The position numbers and the translations under genes were made by a program. 64,000 bases of DNA from Meghimatium bilineatum (Eukaryota > Mollusca > Gastropoda > Stylommatophora > Philomycidae). Below, in pieces: positions 53,546 through 64,000 of this stretch. The notes beneath the pieces are model-generated. The model saw only the letters and a program-made list of their open reading frames with translations, made no database searches and was not told the DNA's origin. The stretch's first letter is position 1. Each line of letters opens with the position of its first letter. Location: the NCBI GenBank assembly GCA_034231615.1, contig CM067310.1, forward strand, positions 5,160,510 through 5,224,509. The letters run 5' to 3'.

Positions 53546-53771
53546 ATTAGAATCCTTCTCGAGTCGTCATTTTTATAAAGTTGATTTTTAGGAAACCCAT
53601 CTGAATTATCTATAAACTAGCTATGCAGTTACGTACAACGATTGGTACTCTAGACATCTTGTAGACAATACTTCTTACATAATCTTAAAGAGGGACCAAG
53701 CACATATGGGGAAAACTCGAGTACAATTAAATCAATACTGTTCTTCTGTAAGCTGTCAGAATGAAAGTGTC

Positions 53772-54285
<514 letters not shown>

Positions 54286-54299
54286 TTCTCTGGATTTTG

Positions 54300-54470
54300 C
54301 TGTAAGGCGTCCCAGGATTAAATAAAGATTGGTTTTCGCGCTATGTCCCGTTTGGTCGGTTCCTGCTGACAGCTAAAATAATTATTTCATCGTCATTGTT
54401 ACCAACATCAAACCCTCTACAAATATCTCGATAACGCAATTCTTGTTTCTTGTAATCACCCTCATTATCA
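54300..54470. other. short spacer
   Basis: No recognised features. Confidence 0.4.
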
Positions 54471-54471
54471 T

Positions 54472-54705
54472 ACTTCTTCTTCTTCATCGTTCTTCAGTCA
54501 GATATCAGGTTACAGCACCAATAGCTTCAGTCAGATATCAGGTTACAGCACCAATAGCTTCAATGAATTGTGTGATTCGCTTCAGGTCATCCATGGAACC
54601 CCTCAAGTCTGGAAGCAGTGCCGTCTCAGTAGGCCATATTTTCTCCCTCTCTACTTGGTAGAGTTGACAGACATGAAGAATGTGTTCTGCAGTGATACTT
54701 ATTGT
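54472..54705 (-). pseudogene. LINE C-terminus with duplicated 3' end and (AAG)n tail
   Basis: The minus strand reads ITAEHILHVCQLYQVEREKI, then WPTETALLPDLRGSMDDLKR and ITQFIEAIGAVT-stop. The TAEHIL-x-C ... WP ... L-x-GS-x-x-DL-x-x-T-x-FI-E layout is the extreme C-terminus of a RNase H-bearing LINE class common in invertebrates and is unlike the other RT tails here. The last 34 bp (through the stop) are duplicated in tandem (54496-54562). The 3' end is GAACGATGAAGAAGAAGAAG, almost the tail of the AAG-tailed SINE-like repeats. Confidence 0.75.
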
Positions 54706-54771
54706 CATTATTATTATAATCATCGGTTCATTTATTACGGGAATCACTGGTAACATCTCTTTCGCCCTTTG

Positions 54772-55048
54772 TGTTGCCGGGGCCCGAAAGGGGAGCAAAT
54801 AATAGCAACACTGTTTACGTTCCATGCATGTCGTAAAGGCGACTAAGGAGGTTATGGGATGGAGCTGGCTATCACATCCCACATAGGGCCAAGACCCAAA
54901 GCCATGCCGAAATCGGATGTGTCAGGCCGAAAGGCGCAGATATCGCAGCAATGCTGTAAACCATGATACAACGCATTCCGTTCTCCGGACTACATCCTTC
55001 TAATCTGCAGGAGTTTGAGAACGAACGCAGAAGAAAAAGAAGACATCT
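54772..55048 (+). mobile_element. AAG-tailed short repeat (SINE-like, subfamily 1)
   Basis: GTTGCCGGGGCCCGAAAGGG, GTCGTAAAGGCGACTAAGGA, GATGTGTCAGGCCGAAAGGC, CCGGACTACATCCTTCTAAT and GAGTTTGAGAACGAACGCAG then AAGAAAAAGAAG. It sits next to the LINE fragment whose 3' tail it resembles, in the opposite orientation. Confidence 0.85.
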
Positions 55049-55049
55049 C

Positions 55050-55685
55050 TGTGATTTATTCCAACTTTTTAATATTATGATTAACTTCATACAGAGTTCC
55101 TTACTTGGAGATTAAAAAATCACATCTACTGCCAATGAGTCGATCTGCGAGCAACGTACTGAGAGCGTTTATGAGTCTTTATCGAAATTTCGTTTCGTTA
55201 AATAATGTATTGTTTATTTCGTTAAAATTACTGATTCCCGTGATGAACCTGATCATCACTAGAATAATTACAATCATCATTCATCATCATCATTCACCAT
55301 TCACGATACACAAATACCCTTCAAATTTCTCAATTCAAACCACGTATCAATTAGTTAATTCACTGAACAAATGTTACAACGCAGAGAACCATATGTGCAC
55401 AATCTCTTCCAGCAGATAGTGAGGATTATGTATGCTGATAGTTCCTGTACCACGCTGAAAGTACAGATAAGTTAATATATTAACATTCTCACCTTTCTGC
55501 CAACATGCCCTTCCCCCAACACCCCCCACAACATCTTACCAACATTAGTTTTCAACTTTCACATCAGCACAGTCAACTATCTACGACGTGAGTTCTGACA
55601 GACACAGTTTCACACTGGAGCGAATCTCACTTCAGCTGTCAAAGGCGCAGCTATAAGATACTTATCTCAACACAACGACCCAGCT
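55050..55685. other. unassigned spacer
   Basis: GAAATTTCGTTTCGTTAAAT at about 55182 recurs at 36463. CATCATTCATCATCATCATT (55277-55296) is a short microsatellite. No gene recognised. Confidence 0.4.
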
Positions 55686-55689
55686 CTGG

Positions 55690-55961
55690 TATGAATATAC
55701 CATGCCTGGTACTCCTATCCCCTTATCTCTATTTCTCTCTTTATATTATCACTGTTTCTATGTCTTTTTCTATAGTTTCCTTTCTCTACTTCTCTCTACT
55801 TTTTATTTCTCCCTCTCTCATACGTTTCTCTCTTTTTTATCCTTTTCTATCTCTTTTTATTTCCCTACTGTATTTCTACCACTCTCTATTTTTTTCTCTT
55901 TTCATCTCTACTTCTCACATGATCTCGTTTTCTCCCTATTTCTTTCTTTAATATTTCTCTA

Positions 55962-55996
<35 letters not shown>

Positions 55997-56125
55997 CTCT
56001 TTTATTCTGTTTTTTTTCTATTTCTAATTTATTCTTCTTAATCTTTAATTTTGTTTTATTTTTTGATCACTCATTTCTTTTTTTTTCTTATCTCTTTTGT
56101 CTCTCTCTCTCACTCTTTCTTTGAA
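55690..56125 (+). repeat. pyrimidine-rich (CTTT/CTCT)n tract
   Basis: Plus strand is almost all C/T with TTTCTCTC and TTTTTATTTC runs. Phe/Leu/Ser-rich frames are artefacts. Confidence 0.9.
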
Positions 56126-56224
56126 GTGATTCTCGCATGCAGCTTCGAATTTACTTGCTACAAGTGGTACTCTATACAGACGGCGTACCGTTTCGACGAA
56201 ATGGACAGAGTACGTACAGGTAGT

Positions 56225-56870
56225 CCAAGTTTATATGTTTGTTACTTTGCATGGTTGCCTGTTTGCATTTTGTTTGTTTGTATACTTGTTGGCAAGCATA
56301 TGTGTGTGTATGTTCGATGTATCTACGTATACTTGTGTGTTTGTTTGTTCATTTCATGAATGTATATTTATGTGAAATGATGTTTGTTTGTTCATTTCAT
56401 GAATGTATATTTATATTACATAATGTTTGTTTGCATATTTCTATTAATATAGGTGTGTTTATTTATTTCTTTGCTTGTATGTCTATTAGTTAGCATGACT
56501 ATTTGCATGTTTGTATGTTTGTTTTTCTGTTAGTCAGTTTGCATGTTTGTGTGTTCGTCATAACGTATGTGTGTATATATGTATGGGTTTTTGTTTGTTT
56601 GTTAGGTTGTTCGTTGTTTATTTATTAGTTTAGATATGTATTTGTTAGTTAGTTAGTTAGCTTGTTTGTTTGTCTATTTGTTGGTTCCTTAGTTTATTGG
56701 TTAGTTTGTTTATTAGTTTGTTAGTTTTGTTAATTTATTTATTAGTTATTAATTTATTATCCGTCAATTAGTTTATTAGTCACTTTGTTAGTTAATTTAT
56801 TGGTTAGTTTATTCGTTTGTTTGTTATATCGTTAGTTATCGTTTTAGTTTGTTTATTTGGTTAAATTCCC
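56225..56870 (+). repeat. degenerate (GTTT)n/(GTTAGTTA)n tract
   Basis: TTTGTTTGTTCATTTCATGA with AATGTATATTTATGT is duplicated (56340-56375 and 56385-56420). Further right, GTTAGTTAGTTAGCTTGTTT and similar GTTTATTAGTT units dominate. Confidence 0.9.
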
Positions 56871-56944
56871 ACCGCAGACAAGTACTGTCCCAGACCGTTC
56901 AGAGATCAGTGGTATCCTATTGAACGTAATTATATTGATAATGT

Positions 56945-57138
56945 TGGTCTGATCGCTACGTCCTGAATAAGATATGCCATCGAAGACGGGTGTATTTGGC
57001 CATTTGAGTAAATAAAGTTACGACACAACGCTTTTCAAATATCTGGACTACATCCTTCTGGAAATCTAGTAATACCATTGTCCTGCCACAAGAGAGATCC
57101 AGTGGGATTGTGAGAATGAACGCTGAAGAAGAGTAACA
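56945..57138 (+). mobile_element. AAG-tailed short repeat (SINE-like, subfamily 2)
   Basis: CGAAGACGGGTGTATTTGGC, a CGACACAACGC segment, CTGGACTACATCCTTCTGG and GAGAATGAACGCTGAAGAAG. The 5' part CGCTACGTCCTGAATAAGAT is shared with 2041-2060. Confidence 0.76.
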
Positions 57139-57139
57139 G

Positions 57140-57778
57140 GCACTACCAACAATTCCCATTCACGAAATCTGACTTCGTGAGCAATGACCCTATTTGAGGA
57201 CATTTGGGGATTTCTTAATGTTAATTATCTACCCGCTGCCCATAAGACAAACTCCTTGGGGACGCGTCATGTGTGAGTGACCAGCTACAGGAAGTTACCG
57301 GCACTACGCATCTATGTTTTCATGGTCCCAACAGCAAACAGCGCCTGCTCTCACGAGTTAAGTGTTTACACACCAATCCCCGTGACCGAGAAGAACTGGT
57401 TTCCATCTCTACCCTAGCCGAGAGATCTGCAATCCGTCTTGTGTGGCATAACGTGAATCCTCAGACACCGCTTTTAATCAAATATATACCACATTTAAGT
57501 AAATAAAGAATCGTTTTTGCCCGGTTCTGAACTCACTAGCGTTCTGTTAATAATGCCACTAGCTAGGACTGGCATGATCTTGTGTTATTAACTTATCACA
57601 TCCACATGGGTAATACGATACCACCCTGTACAACGATACTCGATATATTCCTGTCGTCTAATTTAATTTAACAAGACTTGTCTTCTAACTAACTTACTTG
57701 ACTAGTCCCGCTATTGTTATATGATTATATAAAATTATATAATGACATGGTTCCTATGATGATTATACGTGTGTGATA
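57140..57778. other. unassigned spacer
   Basis: The plus frame 57273-57506 (77 codons) has a protein-like composition but no recognisable family. No repeats recognised. Confidence 0.35.
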
Positions 57779-57780
57779 GC

Positions 57781-57972
57781 AAATGATGGCGGTAGCCATC
57801 TCCTCTCCTTCACAATCTTTACTTCCCGGATTAATCCGGTACCCATTTAAGGCTGGGTCGAAAAGGAATCCGATGCGATCTGAAAAAACATTTCCGCCTC
57901 AGCTGGGGAATGAACCCAGGACCACTCATATGCGAAGTCAGTGCGCTAACCACTGCGCAACGCGGTTCCCTA
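57781..57972 (-). mobile_element. tRNA-derived SINE, 3'-truncated
   Basis: The minus strand begins AACCGCGTTGCGCAGTGGTT (A box TTGCGCAGTGG), then GGGTTCATTCCCCAG, ACCGGATTAATCCGGGA and GAGATGGCTACCGCC, and stops at CATCATTTGC where full copies continue to AATAAATGATATGG. Confidence 0.83.
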
Positions 57973-57993
57973 CTGTATATAAATAGAATAATT

Positions 57994-58142
57994 AAAAAAA
58001 GGAAAAAGTGCAGAGGGCAACATCATCGACTCAGAACAAGATAACTCAGAGAAACTAAAAAATGAACTAAATGAACTGCTTTTCGCAGATGACGAGAGCC
58101 TGATATACGAAAACGGACAACAACAAAATCAGGTTAACTCAC
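57994..58142 (+). pseudogene. RT catalytic-core fragment with FADD box
   Basis: The frame reads SAEGNIIDSEQDNSEKLKNE followed by LNELLFADDESLIYENGQQQ and stops being RT-like at about 58142. LLFADD is the catalytic (F/Y)xDD motif of reverse transcriptases, and the surrounding residues match non-LTR RTs. It is the only copy of the catalytic box I find in the window. It is truncated on both sides. Confidence 0.82.
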
Positions 58143-58189
58143 TATCTGATTTTCCTTTCCGCTGCCCCCACCCTCATCCCAGCTAAGAG

Positions 58190-58372
58190 AGAAAACAATA
58201 TGTGAACGTGTGACAAACCAACATGTGAAAACAAAATGTGAACGTGTGACAAACCAACATGTGAAAACAAAATGTGAACGTGTGACAAACCAACATGTGA
58301 AAACAATATGTGAACGTGTGACAAACCAACATGTGAAAAACAATATGTGAACGTGTGACAAACCAACATTAG
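58190..58372 (+). repeat. 36-bp minisatellite (GTGAACGTGTGACAAACCAA)
   Basis: Five copies of GTGAACGTGTGACAAACCAA then CATGTGAAAACAAAAT. HVGLSHVHILF frames on the minus strand are artefacts. Confidence 0.96.
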
Positions 58373-58435
58373 AGACAAGTGGCATAGAAGGTGGGAAGAG
58401 GTAAGTACATCCGCTTCGGCACACACTTCACTCGC

Positions 58436-58645
58436 GCCATACTTAACCGGCGACACACTTAACCGGTGCCACACTTAACCGGCTCCACACTTAACCGGTG
58501 CCACACTTTACCGGCTCCACACTTAACCGGCGCCACACTTAACCGGTGTCCCATTTAACCGGAGCTACACTTAACCGGTCCCACACTTAACCGGCGCCAC
58601 ACTTAACCATCGCCATACTTAACCGGCGCCACACTTAACCGCCTA
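58436..58645 (+). repeat. 16-bp minisatellite (ACACTTAACCGGCGCC)
   Basis: About 13 copies of ACACTTAACCGGCGCC with GGTGCC, GGCTCC and GGTCCC variants. Confidence 0.95.
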
Positions 58646-58774
58646 TTTAAACAAATAGTAGAATGTCATATTTAGGATCTAGTCACCAAACCACGTATTT
58701 TTTTTTTACCTTAATCATTTTCTAGAAAATTAAAATATGTTCAGTAGTTTGCTATTGCTTTTTGAACGGTCTTC

Positions 58775-59037
58775 ATGATGAATTACCAGTGGCAGGATTC
58801 GAACCTGATATCTTGGTCGCCTAGAGCAAGAGTGGGCAAACTACGGCCCGCGGGCCGCATGCGGCCCGCCATTTGATATTGTGCGGCCCTCAAACACATT
58901 ATTAAATAAACGAACGATCGTCAAAAATGATTTTATCCCCATTAATATTACACAGAAATCCATTGGAATTTTAATTCGACTTTTTTATATATTATATATA
59001 GAATATTTTTTTCCCAATTTGACATCATATAAATATT

Positions 59038-59068
<31 letters not shown>

Positions 59069-59215
59069 TGCCAAATATACATAATATTATATGCGGCCCT
59101 CCAATAGCTTTACAATTTTCAATGCGGCCCTCTGCACAAAAAGTTTGCCCACCCCTGGCCTAGAGTATTACTTGTAGAGTTGAAATCCTGAAACATCACG
59201 ACCTTGCGGATCAGA
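58775..59215 (-). repeat. tRNA-like (B-box) sequence split by an hAT MITE
   Basis: Joining the flanks across the MITE, the minus strand reads through AATACTCTAGGCGACCAAGA to TATCAGGTTCGAATCCTGCC, a perfect polymerase III B box (GGTTCGAATCC). No clear A box or cloverleaf could be drawn, so it is probably a tRNA-derived SINE relic. Confidence 0.5.
58827..59157 (+). mobile_element. hAT-like MITE, 331 bp, perfect 8-bp target duplication
   Basis: It starts CAAGAGTGGGCAAACTACGG and ends AAGTTTGCCCACCCCTG, whose reverse complement CAGGGGTGGGCAAACTT is the matching terminus. Subterminal GCGGCCC motifs recur at both ends. GCCTAGAG flanks it on both sides (58819-58826 and 59158-59165). GGGTGGGCAAACTACGGCCC-type ends belong to a widely distributed animal hAT group. 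The interior is AT-rich with a (TA)n at 59040-59067 and no coding capacity. Confidence 0.93.
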
Positions 59216-61000
59216 GGGCACCGAATTGCTAGTTTCGTTCCTGCCGCCATATATACACCTACTACATCACTGTTTAGAATTGCATGATCGCCTCGGCCTG
59301 GATCATCACTGCGCAGAAGAAAGAAGAAATGATTGTGTTATTTCTCTGTACTTCGTTAGTTCCACATGTCATTTGAAGATATTTGAAGATTTGTGCTCGC
59401 GCGGATTTACAGAGACCACGCGAGACAAATCAGAGGGTGTAATTAGATGTGTTAAAACGATAATGAGGAGGAGGATACGCTCGCGCAGGTGTTGATTTCT
59501 ACTTCAGGATTCTACCTCAGAGAATTGTATGTTCTTGCAAGAACTTTTCAGATTTTAAAGTCTGTAATTTCCTCGAATTTGAGAATGTCTCCGGGAGAAA
59601 ACGTGTTCTGCGCGGTAACTTTAACGATAATAAACTTGAAATTTGCACCTTTGACGCCCCGACACAGCGAACTATCCCGCACTTATTTTAAACTCATTAT
59701 TTCTAATCTTTTCCAACCTTGTCTTAACAAATATCACGGTGATAGCAGTTGTTTTCTGTATTTTAGTTTTGGCTGCTCGTTAAGACAATCATTTCTTCTT
59801 TACGTTAAGTGTAGGGATAAAAATTACCAGTACGAATAACTCTAGCGAGTAGTCTTCCCGCTCTGCTGCGAACGAGCAAACAATTTGAGTTGTAAAATAA
59901 CTGTTTTGCCGCCTGAGCTGCGACCACCACCTGCGAAGATGCTGGTAAAAAGCGCAGGTTTAGAACCTAAAAACTTATACAGGATTCGTTATGGCTGGTA
60001 TTTGTTTCAGAGTTGATCTTGAAGATGTCATGATTGAAGGATGCTTTCATCCAGTTGTCTAATTACAGCGCGGGAGAATGTAACCACAATTGCAGACATG
60101 TTGGATAGAGAAGCGATTATTTCCCCATACATCCCTTCTCTCTGCCATTGCGCGCTTATAGCACGAGCTGTGCACGAGACTCTAAATTAGTTCTAGGGGT
60201 TGTGAGGGGGTCGGGGGAGATGATACACACAAACTTTCTTATCTAGAATCCATGTCTGATGTTTATGGAGAATTATTTTTGCGAGTAATTCTAAAGAAAA
60301 CACAAACAAACCCTTACAGCGATATGCTTCAGTGAATTCTCCATAGCGCTAGCAATTTTTTGGGTCTACAATCGCACGTAGGAAGATTTCTTTGTGATAG
60401 CTTCTCTATAAATATAATATTTTACACCAATGTTTCTCAAATCATTTCATGTCTCGCCCCTTTCCGCATATATTTCTATAGTCCCATATACTCATATTTA
60501 TTTTTAACTATTGTCTTGTTTTCCCTTGCTCTTCCGTAGGCGTTATCGATGATTAATCGATTTCTTTCAATTATTTAAAATAAAACTTTCTTTCTCTGAT
60601 ATGGTACGGCCCTTTTAACCTCAGGCTGTAATCAAGTTTGACTAAATTTCGATTTTTAGCTTACAAACACAACAAACAAATAATGGATGTCGCGCAATCC
60701 AATCACTACGTTCTAGTATTGAGTTTACATATTTCTTCACGAGTCAAGACTTCACTGTATATACGTGTCTGAAGAGAAAACCTGGTCTACGTCATTCATT
60801 TTGGCTGATAAAATTTATCATATTTTTCGTTTTGTCACTTTGTATGTACTCTTTGTAGCCTGCGAATGAAAATCACGAATCACTTCAAGGTCAGACAACA
60901 GGTGTGACAAGTTGTAAGGCCTTATAATCTGAAAAAAGTGTGTTATATCTTGTCCCCCCTTGGGTCAAAGGACATGAACCGATGGACAGTTCAATCAGCA
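59216..61000. other. longest featureless stretch of the window
   Basis: About 1.8 kb with no tandem repeats and no recognised mobile elements. Frames at 59226-59495 and 59489-59839 lack domain signatures. If a host exon or regulatory element exists in the window, this is the best place for it, but nothing in the sequence demonstrates one. Confidence 0.4.
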
Positions 61001-61004
61001 ATCA

Positions 61005-61320
61005 CCATCTTGCCCCCCCCCACCGCTTCTTCAGATGGCATCCAAAAGAGGGATCAAATAAAAGCAACGATGTTACCTGACACAAACCTCATAAGAGGCG
61101 ACTCAGGGTGGGGTGAGGATTTGGGTGGGGGGGAGGAGTTCTCTATCCAGTTCCACAGAGGATCCAAGATATACAAATGTAAATGCTGAAGTCGAATTTG
61201 TCAAGACTAAATTTACACATATCGCAGGTAAACTGTAAACCATGACTCAACGCTTTCAATTGGACTACATCCTGACAACCTGCAGGAGTTTGATAATGAA
61301 CACAGAATAATAAAAAGGCA
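61005..61320 (+). mobile_element. AAG-tailed short repeat (subfamily 1), decayed
   Basis: Order of blocks is kept: CATAAGAGGCGACTCAGGGT, GCTGAAGTCGAATTTGTCA, ACTGTAAACCATGACTCAAC, TTGGACTACATCCTGACAAC, TGCAGGAGTTTGATAATGAA and CACAGAATAATAAAA. It is heavily diverged. Confidence 0.6.
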
Positions 61321-61437
61321 CCGAAGTAGAAAATATCAGCTTAAGACCAAAATAAAGTATATGGATGATATTTCTTATCTTGGCAGACACTGGTAGCCAA
61401 ATAAATTACATTTGATATCTCGCTTTTTTTTGGCAGT

Positions 61438-61590
61438 TATGTTGATTGAGTTTATTGATTGAGTTTATTGATTGTGTATTTTGATTGAGTTCATTGATTG
61501 AGTTCATTGATTTATTTTATTGATTGAGTTTATTGATTGAGTTCATTGATTTAGTTTATTGATTGAGTTTATTGATTGCGTATGTTGATT
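61438..61590 (+). repeat. ~13-bp repeat (TTGATTGAGTTTA)
   Basis: About eleven copies of TTGATTGAGTTTA/TTGATTGAGTTCA with substitutions. Confidence 0.92.
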
Positions 61591-61649
61591 CTCACCTTCG
61601 GATATCGATAATTTCCATAGGTGCTCAGATTTCTACCTCAGTCAATCGC

Positions 61650-61705
61650 GCAGGGTGGGTTGCTGATCCAACGGTCCATGGGGCTCATGCCCTTTGACCA
61701 TCGCT
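61650..61705 (+). repeat. dispersed repeat body shared with 51528-51565
   Basis: GGTTGCTGATCCAACGGTCC then ATGGGGCTCATGCCCTTTGA is a second copy of the segment following (GGTT)n at 51486. Confidence 0.65.
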
Positions 61706-61796
61706 CAGGCTATAACATCATGTGTTTTCACTTCTGTTTTCGTTACGAGTAACTTTACCAATTTTTCTGAGATTTTCTTTCCAGCGGCTACTTCGA

Positions 61797-62085
61797 TCTT
61801 CTTCTTCTTCTGCGTTCGTTCTCAAACTCCTGCAGATTAGCAGGATGTAGTCCGGAGAACTAACTGTGTTATGTTATGTTTCACAGCATTGCTGCGATAT
61901 CTGCGTTTTTCGGCCTGACACATCCGGCTTTAGCATGGCTTTGGGTCACTGACCCTATATGGGATGGGAAGGCCAACTCCATCCCATAACCTCCTTAGTC
62001 GCTTCTTACGACATGCATGGAAGGTGAACAGTGATGCTATTATTTGCTCCCTTTTCGGGCCCCGGCAACACACGGGCGTATCTTC
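61797..62085 (-). mobile_element. AAG-tailed short repeat (SINE-like, subfamily 1)
   Basis: Plus strand CTTCTTCTTCTTCTGCGTTC, GTTCTCAAACTCCTGCAGAT, TAGCAGGATGTAGTCC, GGCCTGACACATCCGG, CCATCCCATAACCTCCTTAG, GTCGCTTCTTACGACATGCA and TTCGGGCCCCGGCAACA. One of the two most complete copies. An extra 3' scrap (GGGCTACATCCTGCTAATCC) in the opposite orientation lies at 62241-62275. Confidence 0.86.
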
Positions 62086-62279
62086 GCTCTCAGTTTATGT
62101 ATTCCAAATACTGACTAATTCTCACTGACCCTAAGAACATTCGATAAAAGCTGAATCGTTTAGAGCATTGAGAATACGTGATATGCCATTAGGTTGTTTT
62201 TTTTTACCTATAAACGGTAATAGGACGATCTACTGTTTTCCGGGCTACATCCTGCTAATCCGCAGGAGTTTGAGTGTAA

Positions 62280-62702
62280 AGGAGTTTCATTAGTTCATCA
62301 AAACTCTACCTTATAACATCATTATTTCATGAAAACTCTACCATATAAGATAATTAGTTCATATAAACTCTACCCTATAACATCATTAGTTCATATAAAC
62401 TCTACGAGATCATTAGTTCATATAAACTCTACAAGATCATTAGTTCATGAAAACTCTACCATATAACATCATTAGTTCATGAAAACTCTACCATATATTA
62501 TAATTAGTTCTCGTAAACTCTAATCTATAACATCACCAGTTCATGTACACTCCAAACTATTACATTAGTTTACATAAACTCCACCCTATTACATCTCCAG
62601 TTCATGTACTCTCCACCCTATTACATTATTAGTTCATATAAACTCCACCCTACAACATCATCAGTTCATGTAACCTCCACTCAATAACATCATCAGTTAA
62701 TT
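62280..62702 (+). repeat. ~32-bp minisatellite (CATCATTAGTTCATATAAAC)
   Basis: About 13 copies of CATCATTAGTTCATATAAAC plus TCTACCCTATAA, degrading to the right (CATCAGTTCATGTACACTCC). It begins immediately after the 62241-62275 SINE scrap. Confidence 0.93.
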
Positions 62703-63288
62703 CTAGCGTCAAATGAAACACGTCGCGTGCACTTGTTCTACTTAACAATTACAATCCAGTATTGAACATCCAAACCACCAACTCCTATGGGACCTCACTT
62801 CACCTGAGCTTTACTTTAGGAAAGAATGGACAAGCCATATTTCTTTCACTTCTGCGCAAGTCCTTGTCTAACTTTTTCCGCGCGTAAAAATACTGATTTG
62901 TGTGTGTTTTACGTCCGTGTGTAATTATTGTAACAATTCTCAGAAATTGTCTTGTGTTAAATGAAATTCTTGTTGAATTGGAGATGTCATCAATGAATTA
63001 TGTTGTATTGTGTTGAAATGATGAATTATTGTCGATCTAACGATGATGATGATGTGTGAGGAAGTGTTGAGATGCATCATAAAGGACTTAATCAAGTGTC
63101 GGTCGTGTTGTTGTACAATATAAACGTGAGTTGCGTGGGTTCAATTCTACAAGACGCGGTTGATTTCCCGTGGGGGATATGCGACCCAGATGATACACTG
63201 ATTATTTAATTACTGGGAGTTGTAAAAGGGAGTTGGTAGTAGAATGTGTGGTTGGTGTTAATGTGGGTTGGTTTGTTAAGATTGAGTG
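62703..63288. other. unassigned spacer
   Basis: No gene recognised. GCGTGGGTTCAATTCTAC at 63135 resembles a B box but has no partner A box. Confidence 0.35.
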
Positions 63289-63289
63289 G

Positions 63290-64000
63290 GGTAAGTGAGA
63301 GAGAGAGAATAGAGAGTGAGAGAACATGTGAAGGTGTGAGTGGGAGAGAGTAAGAGAAAGTGAGAGTGTGAGTGAGTGAGAGTGTTAGATAGAGGGTTAG
63401 TGAGAGTTTGAGTGAGAGTGTGTATGAGAGATTGTGAGAGATCGTGAGCGAGTGTAAATGAGTGTGTGAGAGAGAGAGTGTGAGTGTGAAAGATCGTCTG
63501 AACGTTTGAGTGAGAGGGTAAATGATAGTTTAAATGAGTGTGAGAGGGTGTGAGTGAGTGTAAATGAGTGTGAGAGGGTGTGAGTGAGTGTAAATGACAG
63601 TGTAAGTGAGAGGGTGTGGGTGAGTGTAAATGAGTGTGAGAGGGTGTGAGTGAGTGTAAATTAGTGTGAGAGGGTGTGAGTGAGTGAATGTAAATGACAG
63701 TGTAAGTGAGAGGGTGTGAGTGAGTGAATGTAAATGACAGTGTAAGTGAGAGGGTGTGAGTGAGTGTAAATGAGTGTGAGAGGGTGTGAGTGAGTGTAAA
63801 TGACAGTGTAAGTGAGAGGGTGTGAGTGAGTGTAAATGCGTGTGAGAGGGTGTGAGTGAGTGTAAATGAGTGTGAGAGGGTGTGAGTGAGTGTAAATTAG
63901 TGTGAGAGGGTGTGAGTGAGTGCAAATGACAGTGTAAGTGAGAGGGTGTGAGTGAGTGTAAATGAGTATGAGAGGGTGTGAGTGAGTGTAAATGGCAGTG
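63290..64000 (+). repeat. GTGAGAGGGTGTGAGTGAGT minisatellite, runs off the window
   Basis: A degenerate GTGAGAGA tract (63290-63530) passes into an array of about 28-bp units, GTGAGAGGGTGTGAGTGAGT plus GTAAATGA, in two forms (AATGAGTGTGAG and AATGACAGTGTAAGTGAG) that alternate irregularly. The HSLTPSHTHL frame on the minus strand is an artefact. Confidence 0.95.

Noticed and set aside
57273..57506. Small gene of 77 codons
   Set aside because: Composition is plausible but no motif, homologous family or splice context was recognised; left as unassigned.

Overview
This 64 kb window looks like intergenic or intronic DNA from a repeat-rich animal genome. It is AT-rich and dense in microsatellites, and it holds degraded non-LTR retrotransposons, tRNA-derived SINEs, hAT-like MITEs and one complete but dead Tc1/mariner-superfamily transposon. 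There is no bacterial gene organisation: no operons, ribosome binding sites or long open frames. The style of the reverse transcriptase (RT) remnants and the abundance of minisatellites fit a marine invertebrate, perhaps a mollusc or other lophotrochozoan. That placement is an inference, and the species cannot be named. I found no host gene I can defend. The only protein-coding signals are transposable-element relics and one weak coding-like stretch at the left edge (1-153, minus strand).

Layout. 0-5 kb: RT C-terminal fragments of several families on both strands, one split by an hAT MITE with an 8-bp target duplication. 5-7.5 kb: three minisatellites. 8.5-10.2 kb: an RT tail, a TTAGGG tract inside a dispersed repeat, and an open RT C-terminus ending in a C2H2 finger. 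10.5-16.7 kb: one giant 16/23/27-bp minisatellite with higher-order structure. 18-26 kb: five or more RT fragments, several with a single in-frame stop, plus short repeats with an AAG-rich 3' tail. 27-35 kb: more than ten different minisatellites, including one that grew inside an hAT MITE. 36-41.3 kb: a clean MITE, a tRNA-derived SINE, and the 2.2 kb Tc1/mariner-like element inserted at a TA in a 30-bp minisatellite. 42-54 kb: further minisatellites, SINEs and microsatellites. 54-59 kb: a LINE 3' end, an RT catalytic-core scrap (FADD), and a 331-bp hAT MITE in a tRNA-like sequence. 59-62 kb: mostly featureless. 62.3-64 kb: two final tandem arrays, the last running off the window.

About 20 kb of the 64 kb (roughly 30%, by eye) is tandem repeat, spread over more than 40 unrelated arrays. 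The most informative theme is how these arrays relate to mobile elements. One array is an amplified internal segment of a MITE. A telomere-like array sits exactly where another copy of the same dispersed repeat has only a short TAGGGTAA seed. One transposon TIR carries its own tandem triplication. Two short-repeat families share their 3' end with a LINE fragment in the window, suggesting a SINE/LINE partnership.
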